Notes: generated by a model not told the origin, from the sequence alone. 64,000 nucleotides of DNA from Ensifer sesbaniae (GCF_013283665.1 NZ_JABEKU010000001.1:1922001-1986000); one strand, 5' to 3'; counted from the stretch's first letter, positions 26,490 to 36,313 are shown. Translations and numbers: made by a program.

Positions 26490-27737
26490 ATGAAGCAGGA
26501 TGTCGAAGCCGCAACCGAAGCCTTGCGGGAGATCTTCCCGCCGACGCCGCTGCAGCTCAACGAGCACTTGAGCGCGCGCTACGGTGCCAATATCTACCTC
26601 AAGCGCGAAGACCTGTCGCCCGTGCGCTCCTACAAGATCCGCGGCGCGTTCAACTTCTTCCGCAAGGCGCTCGGCGCCGACGCATCCGGCAAGACCTTCG
26701 TCTGCGCCTCGGCCGGCAACCACGCCCAGGGCTTTGCCTTCGTCTGCCGCCATTTCGGCGTGCCTGGCGTCGTTTTCATGCCGGTGACGACGCCGCAGCA
26801 AAAGATCGACAAGACCCGCATGTTCGGCGGCGAATTCATCACCATCCGCCTCGTCGGCGATATCTTCGACCAGTGCTACAAGGCGGCGCGCGATCACGTC
26901 GAAGCGATCGCCGGCGTCATGGTGCCGCCTTTCGATCATGCCGATATCATCGAGGGCCAGGCAAGCGTCGCCGCTGAAATTGTCTGGCAACTGCCTGATG
27001 GCGTGACACCCGATCTCGTTGTTCTGCCCGTCGGCGGCGGTGGCCTTGCCGCCGGCGTGACGGGGTATCTCAAGGACGTGATCGACGCGGATCACTTCAT
27101 CTTCTGCGAACCCGCCGGCGCGCCCAGCCTGCGCGAGAGCCTCGAAACCGGCAGCGTCGTCACCCTCGATCAGGTCGACAATTTCGTCGACGGTGCCGCA
27201 GTCGGACGGATTGGCGACCTCAATTTTGCGGCCCTCCGCCGCTTTTCCGCCGATCAGGTGATGCTCTTGGCGGAGAATGCGATCTGCCTGACGATCGTCG
27301 ATATGCTGAATGTCGAAGGCGTCGTGCTGGAACCGGCGGGCGCCCTCTCGGTTGCGGCGCTGGAAGCGCTGGGCCCCGAGGCGCTTGCGGGCAAGACGGT
27401 GGTTGCCGTCGTGTCCGGCGGCAACTTCGACTTCGAGCGCCTGCCGGACGTAAAGGAGCGGGCAATGCGCCACGCGGGGCTCAAGAAATACTTCATCCTG
27501 CGCATGGCGCAGCGACCGGGCGCGCTTCGCGATTTCCTCAATCTGCTCGGGGACGAGGACGATATTTCGCGCTTCGAATACCTGAAGAAATCGGCGCGCA
27601 ATTTCGGCTCCATCCTGATCGGCATCGAGACCAAGCACGCCGAGAATTTCCCAGTGCTGAAGGCCCGCTTCGACGCCGCTGGATTGCGTTACCAGGACAT
27701 CACCGAGAACGAAATCCTCTCCAATCTCATCATCTAG
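26490..27737 (+). CDS. Threonine ammonia-lyase (threonine dehydratase)
   Basis: A PLP enzyme that deaminates threonine to 2-oxobutyrate, the entry to isoleucine synthesis or threonine catabolism. The 415-aa protein has the PLP lysine in SYKIRGAFNFF (~residue 50), the phosphate-binding PVGGGGLAAGV, and SGGNFDFERL. A C-terminal ACT-like regulatory region (KKYFILRMAQRPGALRDFL) follows. This one-ACT-domain length is intermediate between catabolic TdcB and two-ACT IlvA, and resembles the B. subtilis-type enzyme. The ATG at 26490 follows GGAAGA; the longer upstream frame lacks family similarity. Confidence 0.93.
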   Translation: MKQDVEAATEALREIFPPTPLQLNEHLSARYGANIYLKREDLSPVRSYKIRGAFNFFRKALGADASGKTFVCASAGNHAQGFAFVCRHFGVPGVVFMPVTTPQQKIDKTRMFGGEFITIRLVGDIFDQCYKAARDHVEAIAGVMVPPFDHADIIEGQASVAAEIVWQLPDGVTPDLVVLPVGGGGLAAGVTGYLKDVIDADHFIFCEPAGAPSLRESLETGSVVTLDQVDNFVDGAAVGRIGDLNFAALRRFSADQVMLLAENAICLTIVDMLNVEGVVLEPAGALSVAALEALGPEALAGKTVVAVVSGGNFDFERLPDVKERAMRHAGLKKYFILRMAQRPGALRDFLNLLGDEDDISRFEYLKKSARNFGSILIGIETKHAENFPVLKARFDAAGLRYQDITENEILSNLII

Positions 27738-27814
27738 GCCGGGATGACGGCGCCGCGGTCGAAAATCGGCACTTAAGCTTTGACAGTGCCGGCTGCGGCG
27801 TCTAAGTCTTGGTC

Positions 27815-28135
27815 ATGGCATCGTTTTTCTCGAAATTGTTCGGCCGTTCGGGTTCCTCCGAAAACCAGACGCAGGCTGCGCCCGGGAAGACCGAGGCCTA
27901 TGCCGAATGCACCATCCGCGCGACGCCCATGCGCGAGGGCTCGCAGTTTCGCCTGGCGGGCAGTATCGAGAAGCCCTCGGCCGATGGCAGCGCCAAAATC
28001 CGCAGCTTCATTCGCGCCGATCTCTTCACATCCGAGCAGGACGCGATCGACGCCGCGCTGCGCAAGGGACGCCAGATCATCGACCAGACCGGCCCGTCGC
28101 TGTTTTCCGACGACGCCCAGTCGCGCCAGGTTTGA
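27815..28135 (+). CDS. HlyU-family protein
   Basis: A 106-aa protein of the HlyU (pfam10115) group. It has an N-terminal ASFFSKLFGRSG, a low-complexity linker, then the domain TIRATPMREGSQFRLAGSI ... IRSFIRADLFTSEQDA and a helix ending GRQIIDQ. Despite the name, these small proteins are not the Vibrio ArsR-type regulator HlyU, and their role in alphaproteobacteria is unknown. The ATG at 27815 lacks a strong ribosome site, and a TTG lies two codons upstream. Confidence 0.8.
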   Translation: MASFFSKLFGRSGSSENQTQAAPGKTEAYAECTIRATPMREGSQFRLAGSIEKPSADGSAKIRSFIRADLFTSEQDAIDAALRKGRQIIDQTGPSLFSDDAQSRQV

Positions 28136-28260
28136 TCGGTTGCCGCCTGCGGCATATCCAAATCTTCTCATATAGTTAGCGGACATTATTAATGTCTCGC
28201 ATTGCCTTTGGGCAGCCTGCCATAGGCTTCGCTGATTCGGCTGAACCTTCGTCGCCTGCC

Positions 28261-28293
28261 AAAAAGCGGCGGGCCGCCACGGGTGGCGGCCCG
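28261..28293 (-). terminator. Rho-independent terminator after cpdB
   Basis: A 10-bp G+C-rich stem, CGGGCCGCCA with TGGCGGCCCG, is followed on the minus strand by CCGCTTTTTGG. It lies about 20 bp after the cpdB stop. Confidence 0.85.
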
Positions 28294-28312
28294 ATCTTCG
28301 TTTGACTGGGGC

Positions 28313-30295
28313 TCAGAGCTTGATCCGGAAGCGAGCAAACCCTTCGGCGGCATCACCGGCATCCTCGATCGCCACACCCTTCACCTGCGCCAGGAACTGC
28401 CGGGCCTTCGGTCCGCTGTCGAATGTCACGCTCGTATTGGCGAGCGGCACGAAGGTCCAGTTGGCGTCGGCCGAGGGGTTGATGGTGCCCTGATCGATGA
28501 TGTAGCGCACCACGACATCGCGGTTGGTGTCGGGGGCTACGAACACCACCTTGTCGGCGGCGATGTCGGGGAAATTGCCGCCGCCGCCAGCCCGGTAGTT
28601 GTTGGTGGCGACCACGAATTTCTGTGCCGGATCAATCGCTTTCCCGTTGAACTGCAGATTCTTGATGCGGTTCGAGGAAGGACTGATGACGTTGCCGTCC
28701 TTGTCGAACTTCGGCGGCTCGGAAAGGTCGATCTGGTAGGTGACCCCGTCGATGACGTCGAAATTGTAGGACGGGAAACCGCCGTTGATCAGCGGTGCAT
28801 CGGTGGCGCCCGGCTTGACCTCGTTGAAGATGCCGGCGGACATTTCCAACCAGTTGCGCACTTGGTCGCCAGTGATGACAACGGCCTGCACCGTGTTCGG
28901 GTAGAGATAGAGGTCGGCAACGTTCTTGATTGCGATGTCGCCGGCCGGAACGTCGGTGTAGTAGTCCGCGCCGCCGCGGCCGCCGGCCTTGAAGGGAGCG
29001 GCGGCCGAAAGCACCGGCAGGTCGCGGTACTCGGTCTCCTTCAGCATGTCCTTGATGTACCAGGTCTGCGCCTGGCTGACGATCTGCACGGAAGGGTCGT
29101 CCGCGACCAGAGCGAAGTAGGAATAGAGCGGCGCGCTGGTCTTGCCGACGGGCGTGCGCACATAAGTGAGCGTCGCCTCGTGGTCCTTCTTTGCGGCGGC
29201 CAGCACCTCCGGCTTGTCGGTGACTTCAGCGATCACCTTCTTCTCTTCGCGACGATAGATCGGCCGTGCCTCGCTCGTAGAGTTGACGACACGCCAGGCA
29301 CCACCCTCGCGTTCGATCAGCAGGTCGATCAGGCCGAGATGCGAACCCCAGAAGCCGCCCATGACGCCGGGCTTGCCGGAGATCAGGCCCTTCGTGTTGT
29401 CGAGCCCCGCGATGCCGTCGAATTTCGGCCCGGGGAAATCCAGGTGGCTATGTCCGGTGACGATCGCATCGATGCCTGCGATCGCTGCCAGCGGCACGGA
29501 TGCGTTTTCGAGGTTCTCCGCATAGGACTGCTGGCCGATGCCCGAATGCGAGAGCGCGACGACGATATCGGCGCCTTCCTCGCGCATCTGCGGCACCCAG
29601 GCTTCGGCCGCCTTGACGATATCGCGGGCGTTGGCCTTGCCCTCGAGGTTCTTGGCATCCCAGGTCATGATCTGCGGCGGGACGAAGCCGATGAGACCGA
29701 TGCGGATCGGATGCTCCGTGCCGGAACCATCTTTCACCTTTCGGTCGAGAAGGACGTAAGGCTTGAGAAACAGCTCGTCCTGACGCCCATTGGCGGCAAG
29801 GGCGCCCTTCGTCAGGTTGGCGCAGACGAGCGGGAAATTCGCGCCGTTCAGGACCTTGAACATGAAGTCCAGGCCATAGTTGAATTCGTGGTTGCCGAGC
29901 GTGCCGCAATCATAGCCGAGCACGTTCATGGCGGCGATGACAGGGTGGATATCGCCATCCTTCATGCCGCGCTGATAGGCGATGTAGTCGCCCATCGGAT
30001 TGCCTTGGAGGAAATCGCCGTTGTCGACCAGGATGGAGTTTGTCGCTTCGGCCCGGATGGCGTCGATGATCGAGGCGGTGCGGGCAAGACCGACCGTATC
30101 GTTGGGCTTGTCGCCATAATAGTCGTAGGGAAAGACGTGGACGTGCAGGTCCGTCGTTTCCATGATTCTGAGATGCGCCTGATTGGCGGCGGCGCGGACG
30201 GAAAACGGATGCAGGATGACGAGCGCCGAGGAAGCTGCGGCCCCGGCGAGAAGCGAACGGCGCGTGAGGTGGAACGGGGATGTCATCGTTGGCAT
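28313..30295 (-). CDS. cpdB: 2',3'-cyclic-nucleotide 2'-phosphodiesterase / 3'-nucleotidase
   Basis: CpdB degrades 2',3'-cyclic nucleotides and 3'-nucleotides in the periplasm so that nucleosides and phosphate can be taken up. The 660-aa protein starts with a twin-arginine-type signal (LTRRSLLAGAAAS) ending near VRAAA. It then has the metallophosphatase motifs METTDLHVHVFP, DNGDFLQGNPM, GNHEFNYGLDF and TGHSHLDFPGP, and the C-terminal 5'-nucleotidase domain with NNYRAGGGGNFP. I use the ATG at 30295 because GGAGGACCGC precedes it; the ATG at 30307 lies on that site. A terminator follows. Confidence 0.94.
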   Translation of the reverse strand: MPTMTSPFHLTRRSLLAGAAASSALVILHPFSVRAAANQAHLRIMETTDLHVHVFPYDYYGDKPNDTVGLARTASIIDAIRAEATNSILVDNGDFLQGNPMGDYIAYQRGMKDGDIHPVIAAMNVLGYDCGTLGNHEFNYGLDFMFKVLNGANFPLVCANLTKGALAANGRQDELFLKPYVLLDRKVKDGSGTEHPIRIGLIGFVPPQIMTWDAKNLEGKANARDIVKAAEAWVPQMREEGADIVVALSHSGIGQQSYAENLENASVPLAAIAGIDAIVTGHSHLDFPGPKFDGIAGLDNTKGLISGKPGVMGGFWGSHLGLIDLLIEREGGAWRVVNSTSEARPIYRREEKKVIAEVTDKPEVLAAAKKDHEATLTYVRTPVGKTSAPLYSYFALVADDPSVQIVSQAQTWYIKDMLKETEYRDLPVLSAAAPFKAGGRGGADYYTDVPAGDIAIKNVADLYLYPNTVQAVVITGDQVRNWLEMSAGIFNEVKPGATDAPLINGGFPSYNFDVIDGVTYQIDLSEPPKFDKDGNVISPSSNRIKNLQFNGKAIDPAQKFVVATNNYRAGGGGNFPDIAADKVVFVAPDTNRDVVVRYIIDQGTINPSADANWTFVPLANTSVTFDSGPKARQFLAQVKGVAIEDAGDAAEGFARFRIKL

Positions 30296-30523
30296 GCGGT
30301 CCTCCATTTATCAAGGATCCCGGTTCTTCCGAGACGAGTGCAATCCGGAGTTTGTCCGCTGACGCGCGGACCACGGTGGGTTGGCGGCGACTATGCCGGA
30401 AAGGCGACATTTCCGAAAGCGGCAGATTTTCGCATTCTGAAGCCGGGCAACTGCGGGTCCCGCTAAAGTTTTCTTCAAACTTCCCGTTTAACCGGGCTTC
30501 GGGAAACGGATTTTTTGAAGCGC

Positions 30524-31771
30524 ATGCCAAACGCCAACCTTCTTCTCTTCGTCGGCGAGGCGCTGGTCTACGTCACGGCGATGATCGGGCTGCTGCATCT
30601 ACGGGTCCGGCTCGGACTTGGCGTCTTCGTCGCCGCGCTCGGCGTGATGCATTTCATCGAGACCTATCTCGCGGCCGTCTTCTACGTGCAATTGCCGTTC
30701 GGCGTGATCTCGCCCGGCTCGGCCGTGCTTTTCTCCGGCAAGCTGATGATGATCCTGCTGCTCTACGTGAAGGAGGATGCGGCAACCGTTCGCCAGCCGA
30801 TCTATGGCTTGCTCGCCGGCAATTTCCTGACGGTGGCGCTGAGCCTCTTGCTGCGCCAGCACGATACCGTATCGATTGTGGCGCACCGATCCGCCGACCT
30901 CGCCTTCATCGACGAGATGGGTTGGCTGATGGTCTGGGGGACGACGATCCTCTATTTCGATTCGCTGATGATCATCTTGCTTTATGAGCGGCTGGGACGG
31001 TGGCTGCGGCGTTTCGCGACTGTCCGATTCCTGATCTGCGGCGTCGTCGTGCTGACGTTCGACCAGGCTGCGTTCTACGTGGCACTACGCTGGTGGAACG
31101 GTGCGCCCCTTGAGGTTTTCTGGGGCGGCTGGATGGCGAAGATGCTGGCGGCGCCCTTTTTTGCGATCGCGACAGGCATGTATCTCAATGCCTCGCGCCA
31201 TCCGTTCCTGGCTATGTCGGATCGGCCACTTGGCGATATCTTCAACACCTTGACGTTCCGCGAACGCTACGAAGACCTGCTTTCGCGGTCGGGGCAGGAC
31301 ACGCTGACCGGTTCGCTCGACCGCAGCCGGTTTGAAATCGAAGGGCCGGAAATGCTCCGCACAGCGAGCGCCGGCAACGCCGCGGTTACGCTGATGATCA
31401 TCGACGTCGACCATTTCAAGGGCGTCAACGACCGTTTCGGCCATCAGGAAGGCGATCGCGTCCTGCAGCGGCTGGTCGAGACGGTAAAATCGAAGCTGCG
31501 CCCGATCGATCGGCTGTTTCGTTATGGCGGCGAGGAGTTCGTGATCCTTTGCCCGGCAATGACCCATGGCGATGCCTTGCGCCGGGCGGACGAGATTCGC
31601 GTAGCCGTGTCGGATCTCGTCTCGACGCCGGATGGGCGGCCGGTGACCGCGAGCATCGGCCTGTCGTCGACACCGGACGACGGAGCGGCGATCGAGAACC
31701 TGCTGTCCGAGGCCGACCTTCGGCTCTACGCCGCCAAGGGACGCGGCCGCAATTGTGTCGTCGGCCGGTAG
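30524..31771 (+). CDS. Membrane-bound GGDEF diguanylate cyclase
   Basis: A 415-aa protein with about six to seven N-terminal membrane spans (residues ~1-225), followed by a GGDEF domain that would make cyclic di-GMP. The active-site loop is YGGEEF (~residues 334-339), and the upstream RPID fits the RxxD product-inhibition I-site at the correct 5-residue spacing. Both point to an active, feedback-controlled cyclase. No EAL domain is present. The membrane part resembles the sensory region of other rhizobial GGDEF proteins; its signal is unknown. The start is either ATG 30524 or TTG 30515, which is nearer the GGAAACGGA ribosome site. Confidence 0.9.
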   Translation: MPNANLLLFVGEALVYVTAMIGLLHLRVRLGLGVFVAALGVMHFIETYLAAVFYVQLPFGVISPGSAVLFSGKLMMILLLYVKEDAATVRQPIYGLLAGNFLTVALSLLLRQHDTVSIVAHRSADLAFIDEMGWLMVWGTTILYFDSLMIILLYERLGRWLRRFATVRFLICGVVVLTFDQAAFYVALRWWNGAPLEVFWGGWMAKMLAAPFFAIATGMYLNASRHPFLAMSDRPLGDIFNTLTFRERYEDLLSRSGQDTLTGSLDRSRFEIEGPEMLRTASAGNAAVTLMIIDVDHFKGVNDRFGHQEGDRVLQRLVETVKSKLRPIDRLFRYGGEEFVILCPAMTHGDALRRADEIRVAVSDLVSTPDGRPVTASIGLSSTPDDGAAIENLLSEADLRLYAAKGRGRNCVVGR

Positions 31772-31780
31772 GCCGCTCGC

Positions 31781-32242
31781 TCAGATGCCGACGTTCGGCC
31801 GGTCGATCACTTCCCGTAGCGAGAAGCTGGAATTGATCTTGACCACATGCGGCAGCGCCGAGAGCCAATCGCGGTGGATGCGCTCGTAGTCCTGCAGGTC
31901 CTTGGCCGCGACCCTCAGAATATAGTCGTATTCTCCCGACATCAGGTAGCAGACGAGCACGTTCGGACAGAGTTTCACTGCCGCCTCGAACTCGGCAAGC
32001 GTCTTGGCAAACTGGCCCGACAGCGAAATATGCACGATCACCATGATCTGGTAGTCGAGCGCCTTGTGGGCGATGCGTGCATGATAGCCGGCGATCGTTC
32101 CTGACTTTTCGAGGATGTCGACCCGGCGGGAGCACGCGGACGGAGAGAGCCCGACCTTCGCCGCGAGGTCTGCATTCGAGATCCGGCCATTCTGCTGGAG
32201 GATGCGCAGAATCGCATGATCGATGGCATCGAGTTCGCTCAT
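31781..32242 (-). CDS. Lrp/AsnC-family regulator, probably of ald
   Basis: A 153-aa feast/famine regulator. The N-terminal helix-turn-helix includes [20 protein letters not shown] (~residues 14-33) and SPSACSRRV. The C-terminal RAM domain, with [14 protein letters not shown], binds the effector amino acid. It is divergent from alanine dehydrogenase across 156 bp. This is the classic arrangement for AldR-type activators that respond to alanine, so regulation of ald is a strong inference. The stop lies only 9 bp from the convergent GGDEF gene. Confidence 0.93.
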   Translation of the reverse strand: MSELDAIDHAILRILQQNGRISNADLAAKVGLSPSACSRRVDILEKSGTIAGYHARIAHKALDYQIMVIVHISLSGQFAKTLAEFEAAVKLCPNVLVCYLMSGEYDYILRVAAKDLQDYERIHRDWLSALPHVVKINSSFSLREVIDRPNVGI

Positions 32243-32272
32243 TGGTGGTTTCCCTCAATAATGCTTCAGTTC

Positions 32273-32299
32273 GCGCAATACTATTCGAAATCAATGCGC
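32273..32299. promoter_or_regulatory. Candidate Lrp-type operator in the lrp-ald gap
   Basis: An imperfect palindrome with outer arms GCGCA and TGCGC and an A+T-rich centre (TACTATTCGAAATC) lies in the divergent promoter region. Lrp/AldR sites are usually degenerate palindromes of this kind, so this is a candidate only. Confidence 0.35.
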
Positions 32300-32398
32300 C
32301 CGGGATTCCCTCTTTGCAAGGACATTCGATCTAGGCCGTGTTTTGCTGAATGCCTCGTCAGAAGCGGCGAAAAGCCCATACAGGAGAGGAACGCGAGG

Positions 32399-33517
32399 AT
32401 GCGTGTCGGTTGCCCGAAGGAAATCAAAAACCATGAATATCGAGTCGGCCTGACGCCCGGCTCGGTGCGTGAATATGTTGCCCATGGCCACGAGGTGATC
32501 GTGGAAACCAAGGCTGGGGCAGGGATCGGCGCGGATGACGATGCTTACCGTGCCGCTGGCGCGAAGATTGTCGCGACGGCAAAGGAAGTGTTCGAAAAGT
32601 CGGACATGATCGTCAAGGTCAAGGAGCCGCAACCCTCCGAATGGGCGCAACTCCGCGAAGGCCAAATTCTCTACACCTACCTTCATCTTGCGCCCGATCC
32701 GGAGCAGACCAAGGGTCTCCTCAATTCCGGCGTCACGGCGATCGCCTATGAAACCGTCACCGACGATCGCGGTGGCCTGCCGTTGCTTGCACCGATGTCC
32801 GAAGTTGCCGGACGCCTGGCGATCCAGGCGGGCGCGACCTCGCTGCAGAAGGCCAATGGCGGCCGCGGCATCCTGCTCGGCGGCGTGCCGGGTGTCTTGC
32901 CGGCGAAGGTCACGGTCATCGGCGGCGGCGTCGTCGGCCTGCATGCGGCACGGATGGCGGCCGGGCTTGGCGCCGATGTCTCGATCATCGATCGCTCGAT
33001 TCCGCGCCTGCGCCAGCTCGACGATCTCTTCGCCGGCCGCGTCCACACGCGCTATTCGACCATCGACGCGCTGGAAGAGGAAGTGTTCTCCGCCGATCTG
33101 GTGATCGGAGCGGTTCTCATTCCGGGCGCTGCGGCGCCGAAACTGGTGACGCGCGAAATGCTGACCGGCATGAAGAAGGGTGCTGTCATCGTCGACGTCG
33201 CCATCGACCAGGGCGGCTGCTTCGAGACTTCGCATGCCACCACCCATTCCGACCCGACCTACGAGGTCGACGGCATCGTGCACTACTGCGTGGCGAACAT
33301 GCCGGGCGCGGTGCCGGTGACTTCGGCGCATGCGCTGAACAACGCGACGCTTCACTACGGCCTGCAACTCGCGGACAAGGGCCTGAAGGCGATCGCCGAG
33401 GATCGGCATCTGCGTGCCGGCCTCAACGTCCACCGCGGCCGCGTCACCAACGCGCCGGTCGCCGAAGCGCTGGGCTACGATGCCTATGCGCCCGAGGCCG
33501 CCCTGAACGTCGCCTGA
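32399..33517 (+). CDS. ald: Alanine dehydrogenase
   Basis: Ald interconverts L-alanine and pyruvate plus ammonium with NAD, and in rhizobia contributes to alanine use and secretion. The 372-aa protein begins [20 protein letters not shown], with the pyruvate-binding arginine and lysine. It contains [10 protein letters not shown] and the Rossmann motif [15 protein letters not shown] (~residues 171-185). The C-terminal half has [19 protein letters not shown]. The ATG at 32399 follows GGAGAGGAACGCGAGG. It is divergent from the Lrp-like gene and ends at a bidirectional hairpin. Confidence 0.97.
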   Translation: MRVGCPKEIKNHEYRVGLTPGSVREYVAHGHEVIVETKAGAGIGADDDAYRAAGAKIVATAKEVFEKSDMIVKVKEPQPSEWAQLREGQILYTYLHLAPDPEQTKGLLNSGVTAIAYETVTDDRGGLPLLAPMSEVAGRLAIQAGATSLQKANGGRGILLGGVPGVLPAKVTVIGGGVVGLHAARMAAGLGADVSIIDRSIPRLRQLDDLFAGRVHTRYSTIDALEEEVFSADLVIGAVLIPGAAAPKLVTREMLTGMKKGAVIVDVAIDQGGCFETSHATTHSDPTYEVDGIVHYCVANMPGAVPVTSAHALNNATLHYGLQLADKGLKAIAEDRHLRAGLNVHRGRVTNAPVAEALGYDAYAPEAALNVA

Positions 33518-33530
33518 GAGATAGATTTTG

Positions 33531-33554
33531 CGGCCCGGTAGAAATGCCGGGCCG
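33531..33554. terminator. Bidirectional hairpin between ald and the DUF1203 gene
   Basis: An 8-bp stem CGGCCCGG/CCGGGCCG with an 8-nt loop lies between convergent stops. The flanking T-runs are weak on both sides. Confidence 0.6.
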
Positions 33555-33563
33555 AATTCGTGT

Positions 33564-34031
33564 TCAGGCCAGTTCAATCCGGCATTGGTAGCAATTGTTC
33601 TTGGCCGAACGCACATGTACGGACGAGACGTCCGGTCGTGCCAGCAATTCTTCCGCCCGCGCCTGCAGTTGTTCCGACGAAACGACACCGCCGGTCCCAT
33701 AGACGATCCGTTCGTTCTCGCCATAGCCGCGCAACAGATAGCTGACGCTCGAAGCCAGGATCGGCGGAAGCGCGCCGCCGTCATGCGCCGGACATTCCTC
33801 GGCGTGCATGAACACCGGGCCTGTCTCCGCATAGGGCTGCAACGACGAAAATGGCCGCAGCGCAAAGATCAGGTAGGGCTCCCCGGCGCCGACATTGCGC
33901 AGGCAGTGCCGGCAGGGCACGCCGTCACCGTCGGAAATCTCTCGCTCCGGTGGATTGCCGTAGGCGTCCGGTCCGCCGTCTCGGATCCGCCGCGCTTCGT
34001 CGTCGGACATCGGAATGTAGCGCAAGGTCAT
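33564..34031 (-). CDS. DUF1203 family protein
   Basis: A 155-aa protein of the DUF1203 family. It contains VPCRHCLRNVGAGEPYLIFALRPF-type sequence near residue 38 and GPVFMHAEECPAH near 70, a Cys/His set that could bind a metal. It ends with AKNNCYQCRIELA, typical of this family. The function is unknown. It lies upstream of nothing obvious and is convergent with ald. Confidence 0.85.
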   Translation of the reverse strand: MTLRYIPMSDDEARRIRDGGPDAYGNPPEREISDGDGVPCRHCLRNVGAGEPYLIFALRPFSSLQPYAETGPVFMHAEECPAHDGGALPPILASSVSYLLRGYGENERIVYGTGGVVSSEQLQARAEELLARPDVSSVHVRSAKNNCYQCRIELA

Positions 34032-34124
34032 GGCGCATCTCCTTGTTCGGTTTGAAATGTTCGATCAGGAGGATGCGCCGGTCGCGCCCCTTTCGACCAC
34101 CCGGAACTTGCCGGGCGACACGCC

Positions 34125-34688
34125 TCAGAGATTTTTCGCCAGGGTCAGCAGTTCCTCGTCGGTCAAAGGCTCGACCGTCTCCTCACGCGTGGCGACCGGC
34201 GAGAAGCCGAATTGCTGGTAAAGCTGGAGCGCGCGGGGGTGATCCAGATTGTTGGTCGTTACCGTCAGCTTGCTCGGATTGAGCGCCCAGGCGGCAAAGA
34301 GCGTCTGGAGCAGGAACCACTTGCCGAGGCCGAGGCCGAGCGCATGTTCCATCAGGCCGAAATGGACGAGTTCGACGATGTCGTCGTCGCCCTGGTGCAA
34401 CTCGAAAAAGCCGGCCGGCGCGCCGTTGACATAGAGAACCGTGACACTCGTCCGCTTGTCGCCGAGCACCTCTGAAAGTTCCTCGTCGCTCATCCGCAGC
34501 CGCTCGGTCCAGTGCCAGCGGCGACCGACACGCAGGTACAAAAAGCGGTAATAGCTGAGCGGGATGTCGGAGACGCGCAGGATGGCGGTCTGGATGTTGA
34601 CCGGCATCGGCAGGCTTTGCTTCGGCGGCGCCGTCATTTCGAGTTCGGTTACGTGCGCTGTCAGGGAGGCGAGCTTCGGCGAGCGCAT
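34125..34688 (-). CDS. GNAT-family acetyltransferase
   Basis: A 187-aa acetyltransferase. The acetyl-CoA motif appears as ALGLGLGKWFLLQ (~residues 115-127). The N-terminal region has YYRFLYLRVGRRWHWTERL, typical of a rhizobial GNAT group. The C-terminal NNLDHPRALQLYQQFGF is the usual closing motif. Its ATG at 34688 lies 4 bp after the sseA stop (TGATATCATG), so it is the last gene of a cysK-alaX-sseA-GNAT operon. The substrate is unknown; a sulfur or amino-acid metabolite would fit the operon. Confidence 0.88.
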   Translation of the reverse strand: MRSPKLASLTAHVTELEMTAPPKQSLPMPVNIQTAILRVSDIPLSYYRFLYLRVGRRWHWTERLRMSDEELSEVLGDKRTSVTVLYVNGAPAGFFELHQGDDDIVELVHFGLMEHALGLGLGKWFLLQTLFAAWALNPSKLTVTTNNLDHPRALQLYQQFGFSPVATREETVEPLTDEELLTLAKNL

Positions 34689-34692
34689 GATA

Positions 34693-35547
34693 TCACTCTC
34701 GACCGGTGACGATGGTCGTGTCGGCGCGGCTGCCCCATTCCGACCAGGAGCCATCATAAAGGGTGTTGTCCGTGTGGCCGAGCGATTGCAGCGCCAGGGT
34801 GATGATGGCGGCGGTGACACCCGACCCGCAGGTCGTGACCACGGGCCTGGAGAGATCGACACCGGCGTCGGCGAAGGTTTGGCGCAACGTCGCGAGATCC
34901 TTGAACTTTCCGTTTTCCGAGAAAATGCCGGAGGGAAGGCTGTGCGCGCCAGGCATATGGCCCGAGCGCATGCCGGCGCGCGGCTCCGGTTCTTCGCCAT
35001 AGAAACGTCCGGCGCCGCGGGCATCGGCGATCTGGATGCTGCCGTCGGCGACGATCTCTTTCATCCGCTCGAAGGAAGTGACTGCCGAAGGTGTGAAGCT
35101 CGCATTGAACGTCGCCGGCTTGGGCGAGGGCACTTCGGTGGTGACAGGGCGTCCTTCCCTGTTCCAGCCGTCCATGCCGCCATCGAGCACGTAAACGTTC
35201 TTGGCGCCCATGATGCGCAACATCCACCAGACGCGCGGTGCGGTCATGATGCCGGGGCCGTCATAGACGACGATCGTGTCCGTCTCGCTGACGCCGAGCG
35301 CGCCGACCGACGAGGCGAAGACTTCCGGCGAGGGCAAGGTGTGGGGCAGGCCGCTCGTGTGGTCGGCAATGGCATCCTGGTCGAAGAATACGGCACCGGG
35401 AATATGTCCGGCGTCGTATTCCGCCTTCGGGTTGCGGTTCTGTGCGGGCAGGTACCAGGCCGCGTCGAGGATCCGGATCGCCGGGTCGCCGAGGCGCTCC
35501 TGCAGCCAATCGGCGGAAACGACAAAGGCGCTCTTGTTGTTGGTCAC
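34693..35547 (-). CDS. sseA: 3-Mercaptopyruvate sulfurtransferase
   Basis: SseA transfers sulfur from 3-mercaptopyruvate to thiols or cyanide. The 284-aa protein has two rhodanese domains, an inactive N-terminal one with DAAWYLPAQNRN and an active C-terminal one. The catalytic loop CGSGVTAA (~residue 235) is the form diagnostic of mercaptopyruvate, rather than thiosulfate, sulfurtransferases. The start codon is GTG at 35547 with GGGAG 8 nt upstream. It follows alaX by 16 bp and precedes the GNAT gene by 4 bp. Confidence 0.94.
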   Translation of the reverse strand: MTNNKSAFVVSADWLQERLGDPAIRILDAAWYLPAQNRNPKAEYDAGHIPGAVFFDQDAIADHTSGLPHTLPSPEVFASSVGALGVSETDTIVVYDGPGIMTAPRVWWMLRIMGAKNVYVLDGGMDGWNREGRPVTTEVPSPKPATFNASFTPSAVTSFERMKEIVADGSIQIADARGAGRFYGEEPEPRAGMRSGHMPGAHSLPSGIFSENGKFKDLATLRQTFADAGVDLSRPVVTTCGSGVTAAIITLALQSLGHTDNTLYDGSWSEWGSRADTTIVTGRE

Positions 35548-35563
35548 GGTCGCAACTCCCTAC

Positions 35564-36313
35564 TCAAACTGATGCGCGATCTTCGGGCTTACCGAAGCGG
35601 ATACGAAACCTGCGGTTTTCCTTGCCCTTCTTTTCGATCTTGGCGATGTGGATAGCGCCGACTTCCTGCGTTTCCGACACATGGGTGCCGCCGCAGGGTT
35701 GGCTGTCGATGGCCGAATTTTCGCCGATGCAGACAAGGCTGACGCGCCCAAGGCCGATCGGCGGGCGCACGTTCTTCGATTTGACGATGCCGGGATTGGC
35801 GACGAGTTCCTCGTCGGTGATCCATTGGACGTAAACCGGGTGATTTTCCTCGACGAGCTTCATCAGCGCCGTCGTGACTTCGTCCCTGTCGATCGTCTCG
35901 CTCATGTCGAAATCGACGCGGCTCTCGTCCTCGCCAACCGAGGCTCCAGTGATCGGGAAGGGGCAGACGACCGAGAGCAGATGGCAGGCGGTGTGCATGC
36001 GCATCAGCCGGTAGCGGCGGGGCCAGTCGATGTGCAGGACGAGCTTTTCACCGACATTCGGCACCAGCTGTCCCTCAGCCGGCACATGGATGATGATGTC
36101 CTTGGTTTCGCCGTGACGCGCGACCGCGATGTCGATCCGGCTGCCGTCGGCGCGCTCCAGAAAGCCGGTGTCGCCGGGCTGCCCGCCCGATGTTGCGTAG
36201 AAGCAAGTCTGATCCAGTTCGATCCCGCCATCTTCCAGGATCCCGGTGACGCTTGCTTCGCAGGTCGAGAGGTAGAAATCGTCTCGGAAAAGGGCGGTCA
36301 CGGTCCTAGTCAT
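35564..36313 (-). CDS. alaX: Alanyl-tRNA editing protein (AlaX-type trans-editing factor)
   Basis: A free-standing relative of the AlaRS editing domain, expected to hydrolyse mischarged Ser- or Gly-tRNA(Ala). The 249-aa protein has the metal-binding HTACH (HxxxH) near residue 103 and CGGTHVSE (CxxxH) near 208. Between them is the TATSGGQPGDTG-type stretch (actual YATSGGQPGDTG, ~residue 33), typical of AlaX-M/L. The ATG is at 36313, 7 bp after the cysK stop. It is sandwiched between two cysteine/sulfur genes, which is unexpected for a translation-quality factor. Confidence 0.92.
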   Translation of the reverse strand: MTRTVTALFRDDFYLSTCEASVTGILEDGGIELDQTCFYATSGGQPGDTGFLERADGSRIDIAVARHGETKDIIIHVPAEGQLVPNVGEKLVLHIDWPRRYRLMRMHTACHLLSVVCPFPITGASVGEDESRVDFDMSETIDRDEVTTALMKLVEENHPVYVQWITDEELVANPGIVKSKNVRPPIGLGRVSLVCIGENSAIDSQPCGGTHVSETQEVGAIHIAKIEKKGKENRRFRIRFGKPEDRASV